Shown here: positions 34,404-43,768 of the stretch, one piece after another
Position numbering within the stretch: position 1 is the stretch's first letter
How the letters are laid out: each line of letters opens with the position of its first letter
NCBI RefSeq assembly: GCF_023101685.1
Contig: NZ_CP082164.1
Location: forward strand, 2,542,001-2,606,000
Source of the DNA: Bradyrhizobium sp. 186
Lineage (GTDB): Bacteria > Pseudomonadota > Alphaproteobacteria > Rhizobiales > Xanthobacteraceae
Direction of reading: 5' to 3'
Length of the DNA stretch: 64,000 nt
Program-made: the position numbers and the translations under genes
The notes under the pieces: model-generated
The model's database searches: none
What the model was told of the DNA's origin: nothing
The model's input: the letters and a program-made list of their open reading frames with translations, nothing else

Positions 34404-35597
34404 CTATGCAGCCACGAAGCGCGTCGGTAAATTAGTGAAGCCGAACCAGGCAAACGGGACTGCGACGCCGCACAAAATTGCCATCGGAAAGAATGCTGCC
34501 CCTCCATACGTGGCATAGAGCATTCCTGATAACAGAGTCAGTGCGGCAGTTACCAGACCTGAACCAAAGGCATAAACAGCTTGGGCGGTTGCGGCTAGTC
34601 GGACTGGAATAAAGGTCCCCATCATGCGCATGCAAGCAAGGTGGAGCAGCGCGAACGTCAATCCGTGTAGTGGCTGCAGGACCGAGAGGATCAAAACGGA
34701 GGTAGTCACGCCCGAAATAGACCAACGTATGATCCCAGCCGCAGCTGCCAGGGCAGCCGCACCACGCGCGTCCATCCGCCTGATTAATCCGGGGCCGATT
34801 AGAAAAAACACGATGACTTCCGCAGCTACCGCTTCTGACCACAGCAGGCTTATGGCCGATGGGGCTAATCCAGCCTCGCTCCACCGAATCACTGCAAATG
34901 CGTCCTGCATAGCGTGGCTCCCATAGACCAAGGCTGAAACCAAGATCAGAATCCGAAAGTGCGGCATGGCAAGAAGTCCAAGCACTCGAACGAAGATAGG
35001 CGATGCGCTGGCGCACGGTGCAGTTCGACTAGTGATCTTGGGCATTAATGCGGTTACGCCAGCCGCCACCACAAGAAGGAATGCATTCAGCCAGATGATC
35101 GGCGTGAGATCAGTGCGGCTGATCAGTTGTCCGACGGCCAACGTACCCAATACGAAAGCCATCGAGGCCGAACCGCGTATCCAGCCGTATTCAAAGGGTA
35201 TCGTCCCTATCTGAGGCTTTGCTGCATTGACTGTCAAAGCGTCGGCAATCGACGTCGTGGGAGCAAGCGCTGCAGCTTGAACCAGGGCCAGCAAAAGCAC
35301 TTGCGAGAAGCTATCGGACGACAACAATGCAACGGCCGCGCCGGCCGCCACGGCGGTACAAGTTGCGAGCACAAGGCGCAATGATCCCAAGAGATCGGCG
35401 AGCGCTCCAATTAATGGGCCGGCGACAAGGCGCATTGACATTGCAGCAGCCAGGATCACGCCGATTTGCTGCGGGGATAGAGCTTTCGTTTCGAAAAATT
35501 GTGGCCAATAAGGCGACGCCACGCCAAACGCGGCGTATAAGGCGACGTAAAGAATAATATAGGCGATCGGTCCATTAACGCGGATGACTTGCAGCAC
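34404..35597 (-). CDS. MFS transporter (HcaT-like)
   Basis: The frame is open to ATG 35669, but the first 24 residues there are Arg/Pro-rich. GTG 35597 places the first helix (IAYIILYVALYAAFGVASP) near the N-terminus as in the family, so it is preferred. The protein of about 397 residues has twelve predicted helices and the PYWPQFF and GPLIGALADLLG motifs of the 3-phenylpropionate/HcaT-like group. The substrate is not known; small organic acids are typical. The gene stands alone. Confidence 0.82.
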   Translation of the reverse strand: MLQVIRVNGPIAYIILYVALYAAFGVASPYWPQFFETKALSPQQIGVILAAAMSMRLVAGPLIGALADLLGSLRLVLATCTAVAAGAAVALLSSDSFSQVLLLALVQAAALAPTTSIADALTVNAAKPQIGTIPFEYGWIRGSASMAFVLGTLAVGQLISRTDLTPIIWLNAFLLVVAAGVTALMPKITSRTAPCASASPIFVRVLGLLAMPHFRILILVSALVYGSHAMQDAFAVIRWSEAGLAPSAISLLWSEAVAAEVIVFFLIGPGLIRRMDARGAAALAAAAGIIRWSISGVTTSVLILSVLQPLHGLTFALLHLACMRMMGTFIPVRLAATAQAVYAFGSGLVTAALTLLSGMLYATYGGAAFFPMAILCGVAVPFAWFGFTNLPTRFVAA

Positions 35598-35922
35598 TGG
35601 ACACCTGTCCGACCTCCGCTCGCCGGGCCCATTGAGCGCCGGTTGCCGCGGCCTCGCGGCGTATGGCAACGGAGAAACTCTTCTTCGGTTTCAAGGAGGC
35701 GGAGCGCGATCAATGTGGACCTATCCCAGTCTTATCGAAGTAGCGTCCTCTGCCTTCCCCGCGCTCCTCTTGCCGTTTTTTCGTCCAATGGAGTTCAACG
35801 CGAAGCTGAATGTGGCCCGTCCGACTCAAAGGATACTTGTAACCATAAATTGGACACGCGCGGGTTGAGAGAATCAGAGACAATAATTGGGCAAGGCAGC
35901 GACCGACCTGAAGGAGGTGCTG
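35598..35922. other. Gap between MFS gene and small basic gene
   Basis: Contains the alternative MFS start (ATG 35669) and otherwise nothing recognisable. Confidence 0.45.
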
Positions 35923-36078
35923 ATGCCGATCGCGAGCAAGAAACCGGCGAGGGAGTCGGCGGCGAAGAAGGCAGACAGCAGCAAAGGTCGGCGTAATCCA
36001 GGTCTATGGGTCGGGCAAGTAGAAGCCAAGCGATCCAAGCGCCGATCAGATCAATGGACTTCGCGCAGAAGACGCTAG
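35923..36078 (+). CDS. Small basic protein (51 aa)
   Basis: ATG 35923 has AAGGAGG five bases upstream, a strong ribosome site that favours this start over the upstream TTG. The product is Lys/Arg/Ser-rich (MPIASKKPARESAAKKADSS, then GLWVGQVEAKRSKRRSDQW) and probably binds nucleic acid (inference from charge). It converges with the glycosyltransferase gene, whose stop overlaps its end by four bases. It may have a frameshifted C-terminus, since the last residues are a run of Arg. Confidence 0.5.
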   Translation: MPIASKKPARESAAKKADSSKGRRNPGLWVGQVEAKRSKRRSDQWTSRRRR

Positions 36079-37103
36079 TGTGCGCACAACATCCGTTCGT
36101 AATGTCGCACGTAATCCTGTGCCATCCGCCGCGCAATGAAACGCTCTTCGAATTGTGCGCGGACACGCCGCCGATCTAGGCTTGCGAGCCTTGCCACGGC
36201 TTCAACGGCTTGGCCTTCATTTTCGACGATGAAGCCGGTCACGCCTTCATCAATGACCTCCGGCACCGACCCAGACCGATAGGCTATGACCGGCGTTCCG
36301 CAGGCCATGGCTTCGATCATCACCAATCCGAAGGGCTCGGGCCATCTGATCGGGAATAGCAACGCCGCTGCATCCGCGAGGAACGGCTGTTTCGTCTCGT
36401 CATTCACTTCCCCGACGATCTGGACTTGCTTGCCGTCGATGTGAGGTTCGATGCGCTCCTTGAAATAGCCTGTCTCGGCCCGCGGGATTTTCGCGGCAAT
36501 GCGCAGCGGGATCCCTGCTGCGCGAGCAATACGAATTGCGTCTTCGGGGCCTTTATCGGCGCTCAGCCGCCCAAGAAAGGCCAAGTACGATCCGGAGGTA
36601 AATGAAGCACGAAACTGCTGGATAGGTAAGCCGTGATATACCGTCCCGCACCAGTTCGCGTTCGCCAGCGGAATGCGTTGGTTGTCGGAAATCGAGACAA
36701 GACAGGTGCCCGGAAATGCGTCGAGCAGAGCCGGCAAGCCTGGTAGATCCAACCGACCGTGCATCGTCGTCACGAAGGGAATGCCCAACCGGCTGAGCAA
36801 TGGCAGATGTAGCCAGTCGATGTGGGCGTGAATCACCTCGAATTCATGAGCGCGACGCGCTATTGCCTCTAACAGAACAGCCATAGCTGCATTCGGGTCT
36901 GTCCGCGGTCGCCCAAGGCGAAGCGCACGTGGCCAAACTGGATGAAGCGCAGCGCGTGTCTTCGAGTCGCCGCTCGCAAATAGCGTGACTTCGTGCCCAA
37001 GCTCGACGAGTGCATCGACGAGCCAAGCGACGACCCTTTCCGTGCCGCCATAGAGTTTCGGCGGAACGCTCTCAGCCAAGGGGGCAATCTGGGCTATTCT
37101 CAT
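36075..37103 (-). CDS. Glycosyltransferase family 4 protein
   Basis: From ATG 37103 the 342-residue GT-B enzyme has the N-terminal Gly-rich loop YGGTERVVAWLVDAL, the segment EVIHAHIDWLHLPLL, and the C-terminal donor-site motifs FLGRLSADKGPEDAIRIA and PEPFGLVMIEAMACGTPVIA (E-x7-E). It transfers a nucleotide-sugar unit to an unknown acceptor. The frame runs upstream through a metallo-beta-lactamase-fold fragment, which is not part of the protein. No sugar-pathway neighbours are present. Confidence 0.88.
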   Translation of the reverse strand: MRIAQIAPLAESVPPKLYGGTERVVAWLVDALVELGHEVTLFASGDSKTRAALHPVWPRALRLGRPRTDPNAAMAVLLEAIARRAHEFEVIHAHIDWLHLPLLSRLGIPFVTTMHGRLDLPGLPALLDAFPGTCLVSISDNQRIPLANANWCGTVYHGLPIQQFRASFTSGSYLAFLGRLSADKGPEDAIRIARAAGIPLRIAAKIPRAETGYFKERIEPHIDGKQVQIVGEVNDETKQPFLADAAALLFPIRWPEPFGLVMIEAMACGTPVIAYRSGSVPEVIDEGVTGFIVENEGQAVEAVARLASLDRRRVRAQFEERFIARRMAQDYVRHYERMLCAH

Positions 37104-37420
37104 TGAGATCTTCCAGGGAAGGTAAGGCCGCGATCTCCTCTTCGTTGCGGCTGGGGCGGGCCGCGGCGAGACAGCCGCGGCATTGCGAAGGTCAGCGACG
37201 GCCAGGCCTTGCGTGGCGAAGCCGAAATGCGCCACGACAGCGAGGGTACATACTGGCTGGTCGACGGGCGCGCACGGCCATTGGCATGGGCGAGGATCGT
37301 CGCACCGGCCGCGGCAAAGGCGGCGTTGCCATCGGTATGATCGAAATGCCAGTGCGTATTGATAACCCATTGAGGCATTCGCCCGAGCACGCCGGCGACA
37401 GCGTCTTCGGGCTTGTGCAA
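37100..37420 (-). pseudogene. Remnant of MBL-fold metallo-hydrolase
   Basis: The minus frame encodes PQWVINTHWHFDHTDGNAAF, including the metal-binding HxHxDH signature of metallo-beta-lactamase-fold hydrolases. AAAGATILAHAN and a degraded Ser/Arg-rich segment follow. A stop 13 bases upstream and the absence of the remaining metal ligands show it is a fragment. It directly precedes the glycosyltransferase gene and overlaps its start by four bases. Confidence 0.6.
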
Positions 37421-37592
37421 TTGGCCGGTGGCTCAGAGCCGACGTTGCAACTGATCAGCGCCACGATCGCGGACGGCATGACTGCATCAATTATCATTTT
37501 GGCGATGAGCTTGGGCCTCATCATTCCCAAGATGATTGTCGATCATCTAGGCAACCGGTCGACGCAAGCGAAAGTCATGGGAGCGGCCGAAC

Positions 37593-38324
37593 ATGTCAAC
37601 GCTCGCTAGAAGTTCCGCCGCACTTCGAAACTGGGCCGCTCCGGCGGACGAGACGACAGAGCTGTCGCGCCTGGAAGCGCGGCTGCCCGCTTTGCTCAGT
37701 GTCATCGCGGGAATGGTCGACCTCACGGGCTTTTTTACCCTGGGCCATATTTTCACCGCCCATGTCACCGGCAATCTAGTGGTCGCTGCCGCTGCGGCGG
37801 TGCATGGCGGTCCGTTCAACCCGGCGCAAATCCTGGCTATTCCCGTCTTTATGGTGGCTGTGGCGACCGTTTGGCTGATCGCCCAGGCCTCAAACCGACG
37901 CGGACCGAGCCTGGCGCGGCTGTTACTCCTGGTTCAATTTCTGCTGCTCGCCGCGGTGCTGATTTTCAGCATCGTCACCAGGCCGTCCGCCGATCCGCAG
38001 GGACTGGCGGCCGGCATTGCCGTGATGATCGCGGTCGCCGCAATGGCCTGCCAGTACGCACTGCTTCGCCTGGCGATACCGGGTGCCATTTCGACAGCGG
38101 TCATGACCGGCAATTTGACCAATACCGTCCTGTCGCTGATGGATTTGCTGTCGAAGCACCGTGCCTTGCTGCCAGTCGATGCCGGCCGCTTAAGGAGATC
38201 CTGGCATCTTCTCTTGGGCTTTCTGCTCGGCTGTGTCGTGAGTGCCTCCGCTGTCTCCGTGCTTGGAGATTGGACTTGGTCATTGCCGGTGGCGCTATCC
38301 GCTTTGGCAATCGCGATACGGTAG
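37593..38324 (+). CDS. DUF1275 (YoaK-type) membrane protein
   Basis: The 243-residue protein has six hydrophobic segments and the family features MVDLTGFFTLGHIFTAHVTGN near the N-terminus and ISTAVMTGNLTN later. These two TGN-containing repeats are typical of DUF1275/YoaK proteins. The function is unknown; a transporter-like role is supposed. The start ATG 37593 follows GGAGCGG. Confidence 0.85.
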   Translation: MSTLARSSAALRNWAAPADETTELSRLEARLPALLSVIAGMVDLTGFFTLGHIFTAHVTGNLVVAAAAAVHGGPFNPAQILAIPVFMVAVATVWLIAQASNRRGPSLARLLLLVQFLLLAAVLIFSIVTRPSADPQGLAAGIAVMIAVAAMACQYALLRLAIPGAISTAVMTGNLTNTVLSLMDLLSKHRALLPVDAGRLRRSWHLLLGFLLGCVVSASAVSVLGDWTWSLPVALSALAIAIR

Positions 38325-38788
38325 GAGAGGGTGTATTTCCCGGAGGTATCCGTTATGGCCGCTCGATGACAAGGCAACGCATCCTTCCGGCAGCGTCCGC
38401 GCCGAGTTGATCCTGTCGGCGGTGTTGGCGTTGATCGTCGCCGGGTTCAGCGCCCGTGCTCATTTGATGCGCCGCAGGTGAATTTTTTCGTCCGCGGTGC
38501 TTCACCTATCGTCAGCGGGTGAGATGCGTGTGGCCATTTGCTTTCGATCGGGTGTAGGGGCCGCGTGCGAATGAGACCTGGCTTGCGAGCCACGTCGTGA
38601 GACGTCGCGGTGGGAACTTCGACGCGCGGGAGGGAAATGGACTTATCACTACGTTTCCGGAGTTGCTATTAATTTCCGGTCTATGGAACCATAACGTCCC
38701 GCGGTGCTCGCCAGTAATGGTTGGATCGGTCCAGCCGTTTTGACGTCTCATCTTGTTCTAGCCCGACTCTCCAGCGTGGGAGGCAATT
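38325..38788. other. Intergenic, no gene seen
   Basis: Short frames only. No regulatory motif stood out, apart from GGGAGG before the RND remnant's GTG start. Confidence 0.45.
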
Positions 38789-39947
38789 GTGGTAGGCCTT
38801 GTCAGGCTCGCGCTCCGACGTCCTTATACCTTCATCGTGATGGCGCTGCTGATCATGATCTTCGGGGTGGCGTCCGCTTTCCGCACGCCGACCGACATCT
38901 TCCCTGATATAAACATTCCGGTCGTCAGCGTCGTCTTCAGTTACACCGGCCTGCCGCCCGACGACATGGCGGGGCGAATCGTCACCTTTTACGAACGCGC
39001 GCTCACCACCAGCGTGAACGACATCGAGCACATCGAATCGCAGTCGATTCCCGATTACGGGATCATCAAGATCTTCTTCCAGCCGACCGTGAACATTAAT
39101 GCGGCGCTCGCCGAGGTCTCCGCGATGTCGCAGACGGTTCTGAAGCAGATGCCGGCGGGCGTCACGCCGCCGACAATCCTAAGCTTCAACGCCTCCAGCG
39201 TGCCGATCCTGCAGCTCGCCCTCTCAAGCCAGCAGCTCTCCGAGACGATCCTGTTCGACCAGGCGACCAGCTTCATCCGTCCGCAACTGGCCTCGGTCGC
39301 GGGCGCCGCGATTCCCCTGCCTTATGGTGGCAAAGTCCGCCAGGTTCAAGCCGACCTCAACCAGCAGGCGCTCCACACCTACGGCATTTCTGCGAACGAC
39401 GTCGTCAACGCCCTGTCGATCCAGAACCTCATCACCCCGGTGGGCACCCAGAAGATCGGCACCTTCGAGTACACGATCAATCTGAACGCATCGCCCTCCG
39501 ACATCGCCGCCTTCAACGATCTGCCGATCAAGACCGTCAACGGCACTGTCATCTACATGCGGGACGTCGCCGACGTGCATGATGGAAGTCCGCCGCAGAC
39601 CAACGTCGTCCACGTGGACGGAAAGAACGCCGTTCTTCTGGCGGTGATCAAGGCCGGTGCTGTCTCGACCTTGTCGATCATTTCCGGCATCAAACAATTG
39701 CTTCCCAGCGTCACCAAGACGCTGCCGTCGGGCTTGAATCTGACGGCGGTCGGCGATCAGTCGGTATTCGTGACCAGCGCCGTTTCGAGCATGGTGCGCG
39801 AAGCCGTCATCGCGGCTGCGCTGACCGGGCTGATGATCCTGCTGTTCCTGGGCAACTGGCGCTCGACGCTAATCATCAGCATTTCGATTCCGCTTGCCAT
39901 TCTTGTCTCGCTGACGGTGCTCTCCGCGATCGGCGAGACGATCAATG
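38789..39947 (+). pseudogene. RND efflux permease, 3' two-thirds deleted
   Basis: GTG 38789 follows GGGAGG. About 385 residues match the N-terminal third of AcrB/MexF-type permeases: first helix RPYTFIVMALLIMIFG, PTDIFPDINIPVVSVVFSYTG, porter-domain segments and the start of the helix bundle (LTGLMILLFLGNWRSTLIISI). Homology stops after AIGETIN at about 39945. The next sequence belongs to a membrane-fusion adaptor. The frame continues as junk to 40066. A full permease is about 1,030 residues, so this is a non-functional fragment created by a deletion. Confidence 0.82.
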
Positions 39948-39956
39948 GGAGCAGAA

Positions 39957-40169
39957 ATGCGCCGCTTAGTCCTGATCATAGCCCTGCTTGTCGTCGGAGC
40001 AGCCGCTATTTTAGCCGACACCCGCTGGTGGGGGTCGTCGATCTCGCAATCGGTCGCGCGTGGTAGCGGGCCATCCATCCCGGTCATGACCGATAAGGCG
40101 AGGCGCGCAGATGTTCCGATTTCGTTCTGCCCTGAAGGAAAGGAGTTTCAACGAGGATCTAATGGGTAG
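39957..40169 (+). pseudogene. RND periplasmic adaptor (membrane-fusion protein), N-terminal fragment
   Basis: ATG 39957 with GGGAG upstream starts MRRLVLIIALLVVGAAAIL (membrane anchor), followed by VMTDKARRADVPI, the usual opening of adaptor proteins of RND pumps. After VPISF the similarity ends and the frame closes at 40169, inside the end of the convergent LysR gene. With the permease fragment it marks two deletion edges: permease 3' end lost at about 39945, adaptor 3' end lost at about 40115. Confidence 0.65.
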
Positions 40170-41160
40170 CCAGATCATTTCTGCTCCCGATACGAATTGA
40201 TTTCCCGTCCTTGGCCTTGTCGAACGCCAGCCATGGAAGGGCGTCCAACATCTCCGGGACATAAAGATCTTGCAATAACTTCACGGACACCCGCCCAATT
40301 TGTTCGGCAATAGTTTCGTTTTCGCCTAGCGGAACGGCGACTGCGACAGTTCGCGAAAACGACGGCCCCGGAAACGGTAGTAACTTTACTTTGTTCAGAA
40401 CGGGGGTCATCTCGAAAATCGACAGGGGCGTCATGATCGCCCAGCCAAGCTCCGCTGCCACCATTCCCAGAATGGTGCGAGCGGAATCGAATTCGAACTG
40501 CCGGCTGAGGTCGATCCTGAGACGCCCAAGTTGCCGTTCGATGTCCGCGCCCGTTTGGGACCGGGCGTTCCAACGAATAAGCGGCATCGCGGACGCGAGA
40601 TGGGCGAGGCTGACGTCCTGGGCGTTGATCGATGCTGGCACGACCAGCAGATAAGGCTCCGTCAGAATTGGGATTTTGCGGATCTCGCTGACGTCATCCA
40701 ACGGGTCATTCGTGATGATGAGGTCAAGGCTGCGGTCGATCAGGCCGGCGCGTAGCGTGCGTGCGAGCCCGGACGATATCGACAGATAATGGACCGTTGG
40801 TGTCAGCCGTCTCATCATCGCCGGCACGAATGGGTCTGACAGAGAGTCGACGAGGCCGATCCTGAGCCGCAGAGCGCGGCCCTCTCCGAACTGGCGGATG
40901 GTCAGAGCGATCTGCTTGGCATCCTGCAGAACCTGACCTGCGGTGCGCGTCAGCCATTCGCCGGCGGCGGTCAGGATCAATGGGCGAGATCGCCTGTCGA
41001 CCAGGGGGACGCCCAATACATCCTCCAGATGTCGGATAGCTTGGGAGACGGCGGGCTGGGTCATGCCCAGCCTCTGGGCCGCTAACGTCATGCTGCGGAG
41101 TTCGCAAACCTGCGTGAAGATTTCGAGCGTCCGTAAGTCGTATCCAGAAAATGGTTTCAT
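40159..41160 (-). CDS. LysR-family transcriptional regulator
   Basis: From ATG 41160 (a GTG seven codons upstream is possible) the protein has about 333 residues. The N-terminal winged helix carries LRTLEIFTQVCELRSMTLAA, RLGMTQPAVSQAIRHLEDVL and GVPLVDRRSRPLILTAAG. The effector domain follows from about 95. It is divergent from the binding-protein/amidohydrolase cluster at 41.6 kb and is its likely local regulator. Its 3' end overlaps the adaptor remnant on the other strand. Confidence 0.88.
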   Translation of the reverse strand: MKPFSGYDLRTLEIFTQVCELRSMTLAAQRLGMTQPAVSQAIRHLEDVLGVPLVDRRSRPLILTAAGEWLTRTAGQVLQDAKQIALTIRQFGEGRALRLRIGLVDSLSDPFVPAMMRRLTPTVHYLSISSGLARTLRAGLIDRSLDLIITNDPLDDVSEIRKIPILTEPYLLVVPASINAQDVSLAHLASAMPLIRWNARSQTGADIERQLGRLRIDLSRQFEFDSARTILGMVAAELGWAIMTPLSIFEMTPVLNKVKLLPFPGPSFSRTVAVAVPLGENETIAEQIGRVSVKLLQDLYVPEMLDALPWLAFDKAKDGKSIRIGSRNDLATH

Positions 41161-41526
41161 GTGGCTCGGCCATGACGGCACCGCCGTCTATCTAACGCAG
41201 CATCATAAGAAAAGAGAATGCTTAGTACAAAAATTGGCTATTCTCAACTTGCGCCTCGATAAGGCAGTCAGCCTATATCACGCGGGGATGACGCGAATTA
41301 TTCCAAGAAAGATATAGCGTTGGCTGATACTTAGAGGGTGGGTGGAAGCGGCGCCAATAGCATATGATCAGTGTTTTTGGGATCGAGACGGCGTGAACCA
41401 GCCGCTCGACGCCCTTGCCGATAAAATTGAAATCTCTAATGTTGCGCAGGTTTGATTGTCAGCCCCGACAAGAGAGACATCGCACCCTCAGCTCCGACGA
41501 TAAGCGTTTCTGCAAGTCGCCGTGAC
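41161..41526. other. Divergent control region between LysR gene and amino-acid cluster
   Basis: No gene is seen. LysR sites (T-N11-A palindromes) would be expected here, but I did not find one clear enough to mark. Confidence 0.4.
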
Positions 41527-41645
41527 ATTCGCAAGTCCTGCAAGTCCTGAAAGACATTTCACGCGATGTCGAGCAGGGCAGGGTGACGACGCTTCCCGGC
41601 TCGAGCGGGTCGGGGAAGAGCACGTTCCTGTGCTGCCTGAACTAG
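41527..41645 (+). pseudogene. Remnant of ABC transporter ATPase (Walker A region)
   Basis: The frame reads QVLKDISRDVEQGRVTTLPG then SSGSGKSTFLCCLN and a stop. This matches the start of amino-acid ABC ATPases through the Walker A loop; compare IIGASGSGKSTFLRCLN in the intact gene at 46827. About 40 residues remain, with no start and no Walker B. It lies 11 bases before the binding-protein gene, suggesting an earlier ATPase and permeases were deleted there. Confidence 0.7.
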
Positions 41646-41656
41646 GAGAATGGGCG

Positions 41657-42529
41657 ATGACGAAGGACATCAAGGACAGACTGGAAGCCTCCGACCTCAG
41701 CAGAAGGTCGTTGCTCACCGGCGCGGCCGTCGTGGGCGCGGGTGTGGCCCTTATCGTCGCGCCCCCGCAGGAAGCCGAGGCGCAGTTGCTCGAGAGTGGA
41801 ATTCCCCCGGACTCGGTGCTCGCAAAGATCAAGAAGGGCGGTTCCCTGAAGGTCGGGTTCGCGCAGACGCCCTTGTGGTTCTTCAAGGACGCCAAGAGTG
41901 GCGAACTGCGAGGCATCTACAAGGAACTTGTCGACATGCTCGCTCGTGACCTGGAAATGACGGTGGCCTGGCAGGAGGTTACCTTTGCCAATGCCACCGT
42001 GGGCCTACGAAAGGGCGATTTCGATCTGTTCGGATCGTCCGCCGTCTACACGATCCCGCGCGGCCTCGCCTGCAACTTCGTCGGACCTCTTTGGGTGAAG
42101 GGCAGCCACGCCATCGTGCACAATGACGATGCTGAGAAGTTCAAGACGATCGAGGATCTCAACAGTCCGGATGTGACCTTTTCCGTGAGCGCAGGCTCGA
42201 GCGAGGAACAGCGTCTGCCGCTGATGTTCTCCAAGGCCAAGTTCATGGCCATCGCCGGTCAGCAGGTCATGGCTGCGGAGCCGGTGCGCGCGAAGCGTGC
42301 CACGGCTTACGTCGTGGGTGACAGCGACGCCATAGCGCTCGTAAAGCGCAATGGCGCCTGGGCTCATATCGTTGACCAGGAACATCCCTTCGACAAGCGT
42401 CCCAACACCTGGCTGATCCGCCACGGTGATGTCGCGTGGAAGAACTTCCTGGATTTCTGGGCCTCCTACGTCATCGCCAACGGCGAAGTAAAGCGTCTCT
42501 ACGACAAGTATCTGGCGGAGCTCGCCTGA
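41657..42529 (+). CDS. ABC transporter substrate-binding protein, amino-acid type (paralogue 1)
   Basis: ATG 41657 has AGGAGAA upstream. The 290-residue protein has a twin-arginine signal (SRRSLLTGAAVVGAG) with cleavage near EAEAQ, so it is exported folded. The mature part is a family-3 binding fold (LKVGFAQTPLWFFKDAKSGE, GIYKELVDMLARDLEM, FDLFGSSAVYTIPRG). It is closely similar along its length to the binding protein at 49057. No intact permease or ATPase accompanies it here, so it may use the transporter at 46.8-49.0 kb. Confidence 0.88.
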   Translation: MTKDIKDRLEASDLSRRSLLTGAAVVGAGVALIVAPPQEAEAQLLESGIPPDSVLAKIKKGGSLKVGFAQTPLWFFKDAKSGELRGIYKELVDMLARDLEMTVAWQEVTFANATVGLRKGDFDLFGSSAVYTIPRGLACNFVGPLWVKGSHAIVHNDDAEKFKTIEDLNSPDVTFSVSAGSSEEQRLPLMFSKAKFMAIAGQQVMAAEPVRAKRATAYVVGDSDAIALVKRNGAWAHIVDQEHPFDKRPNTWLIRHGDVAWKNFLDFWASYVIANGEVKRLYDKYLAELA

Positions 42530-42599
42530 GTCCCTCGGATCAAGACCGCGGCCCTCGCCACGGGGAGCGTGCCGCTTACCTGCATTGCATGAGGAAATG

Positions 42600-43715
42600 A
42601 TGATTATCGATTGCCACGCGCATGTCTTCCAGCACTGGGCTGGAGCCTGCGGTCATCCATCGAGCGAGATCCACCGCAAATATATCCAGAAGGTTCAGAC
42701 CCGGACCTCGGCCCGGGTTTTCAGGGCGCGCGACGGCAAGGAGGTCTCGGGGGCGATGCTGTTCCGGGAAGGCGACAATTCGTGGGTGGGGCTCAAGGAC
42801 GTCGACTTCAGGGTGGGCAATTATGGGCGTCTCGATTTCACGATCGACGGCGAGGACTATCATTCCCAATATATGCCGGTCGGGATGCAGCAGATCGTGG
42901 CGCCGCCGGAGCTGATGTTGGCCCAGATGAGCTATGCGGGCGTCGACCACTGCATCCTGCAAACCGGGTGGGGTTATGGCGCGATGAACGACTACAACGC
43001 GTTCGCCCAGAACCAGTATCCTGACAAATTCACGGCCCTGCTGAACGTCGATGAGCCGCGTGCCTTCACCGATGCGGCACTTGCGGAGTTCGACCGCGCC
43101 CATCGCGATCTCGGACTGAAAGGCGTGTACTTTGCGCTTGACGCGTTCGCCCGCTACGGGTTCGACGTCACGTTCGACGATGCCCGTTATGATGCATTCT
43201 GGTCGAAGATCGACTCCGCCGGCCTGCCAGTGTTCTTCGAGATCACCGCGATCCCCGATTACGACGCGGTGAGCTACATCAGGAATCTTGTGCGGCTGCA
43301 CGGCCTGATGAACCGTTACATCAACATTCGCTGGGTGCTGGTCATGGGCCCTCCCGTCGGCTTCTTTGGCAAATCGGGCGCATGGCATTTCCCAGACGAA
43401 GTGCTCGCCGCCATGCGGCACGACAGTCTGCTGATCGAGATCATGTTCCCCATCACCTGGGGCGGCGCGTGGGAATATCCCTACCCGCAGGCGCAGGAAC
43501 TGGTGCGCGGCATGCGCGATCTGTTCGGTGCGTCCAAGCTGATCTGGGGCTCCGACATGCCGAATGTCGAACGCTTCTGCACGTACACCCAGAGCCTGGA
43601 CTACGTCCGCCGTCACTGCAGCTTCCTGAGCTCCAGCGAGAAGGACGCGGTCCTTGGTGGGAACCTGCAATCGATGCTTGCCATCGATATCCGCAAGCGC
43701 TCGGTCGCCGCCTGA
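42600..43715 (+). CDS. Amidohydrolase family protein
   Basis: ATG 42600 is chosen because GAGG lies six bases upstream; ATG 42597 is equally possible. The 371-residue protein starts MIIDCHAHVF with the first metal-binding HxH of the amidohydrolase_2 barrel. Later come LKGVYFALDAF, VFFEI and LIWGSDMPNVERF, whose Asp is the last metal ligand of the family. Relatives decarboxylate or hydrolyse carboxylic acids and cyclic amides. Between an amino-acid binding protein and a PLP enzyme, it may release an amino acid from a derivative (inference). Confidence 0.85.
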   Translation: MIIDCHAHVFQHWAGACGHPSSEIHRKYIQKVQTRTSARVFRARDGKEVSGAMLFREGDNSWVGLKDVDFRVGNYGRLDFTIDGEDYHSQYMPVGMQQIVAPPELMLAQMSYAGVDHCILQTGWGYGAMNDYNAFAQNQYPDKFTALLNVDEPRAFTDAALAEFDRAHRDLGLKGVYFALDAFARYGFDVTFDDARYDAFWSKIDSAGLPVFFEITAIPDYDAVSYIRNLVRLHGLMNRYINIRWVLVMGPPVGFFGKSGAWHFPDEVLAAMRHDSLLIEIMFPITWGGAWEYPYPQAQELVRGMRDLFGASKLIWGSDMPNVERFCTYTQSLDYVRRHCSFLSSSEKDAVLGGNLQSMLAIDIRKRSVAA

Positions 43716-43768
43716 CAATGCCATCCGACGCCCACCGCGAGCGGCTCGGCCTACAGAGGAAATCACAC

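Noticed and set aside
42576..43766. 396-aa minus-strand frame
   Set aside because: Shadow of the amidohydrolase gene.
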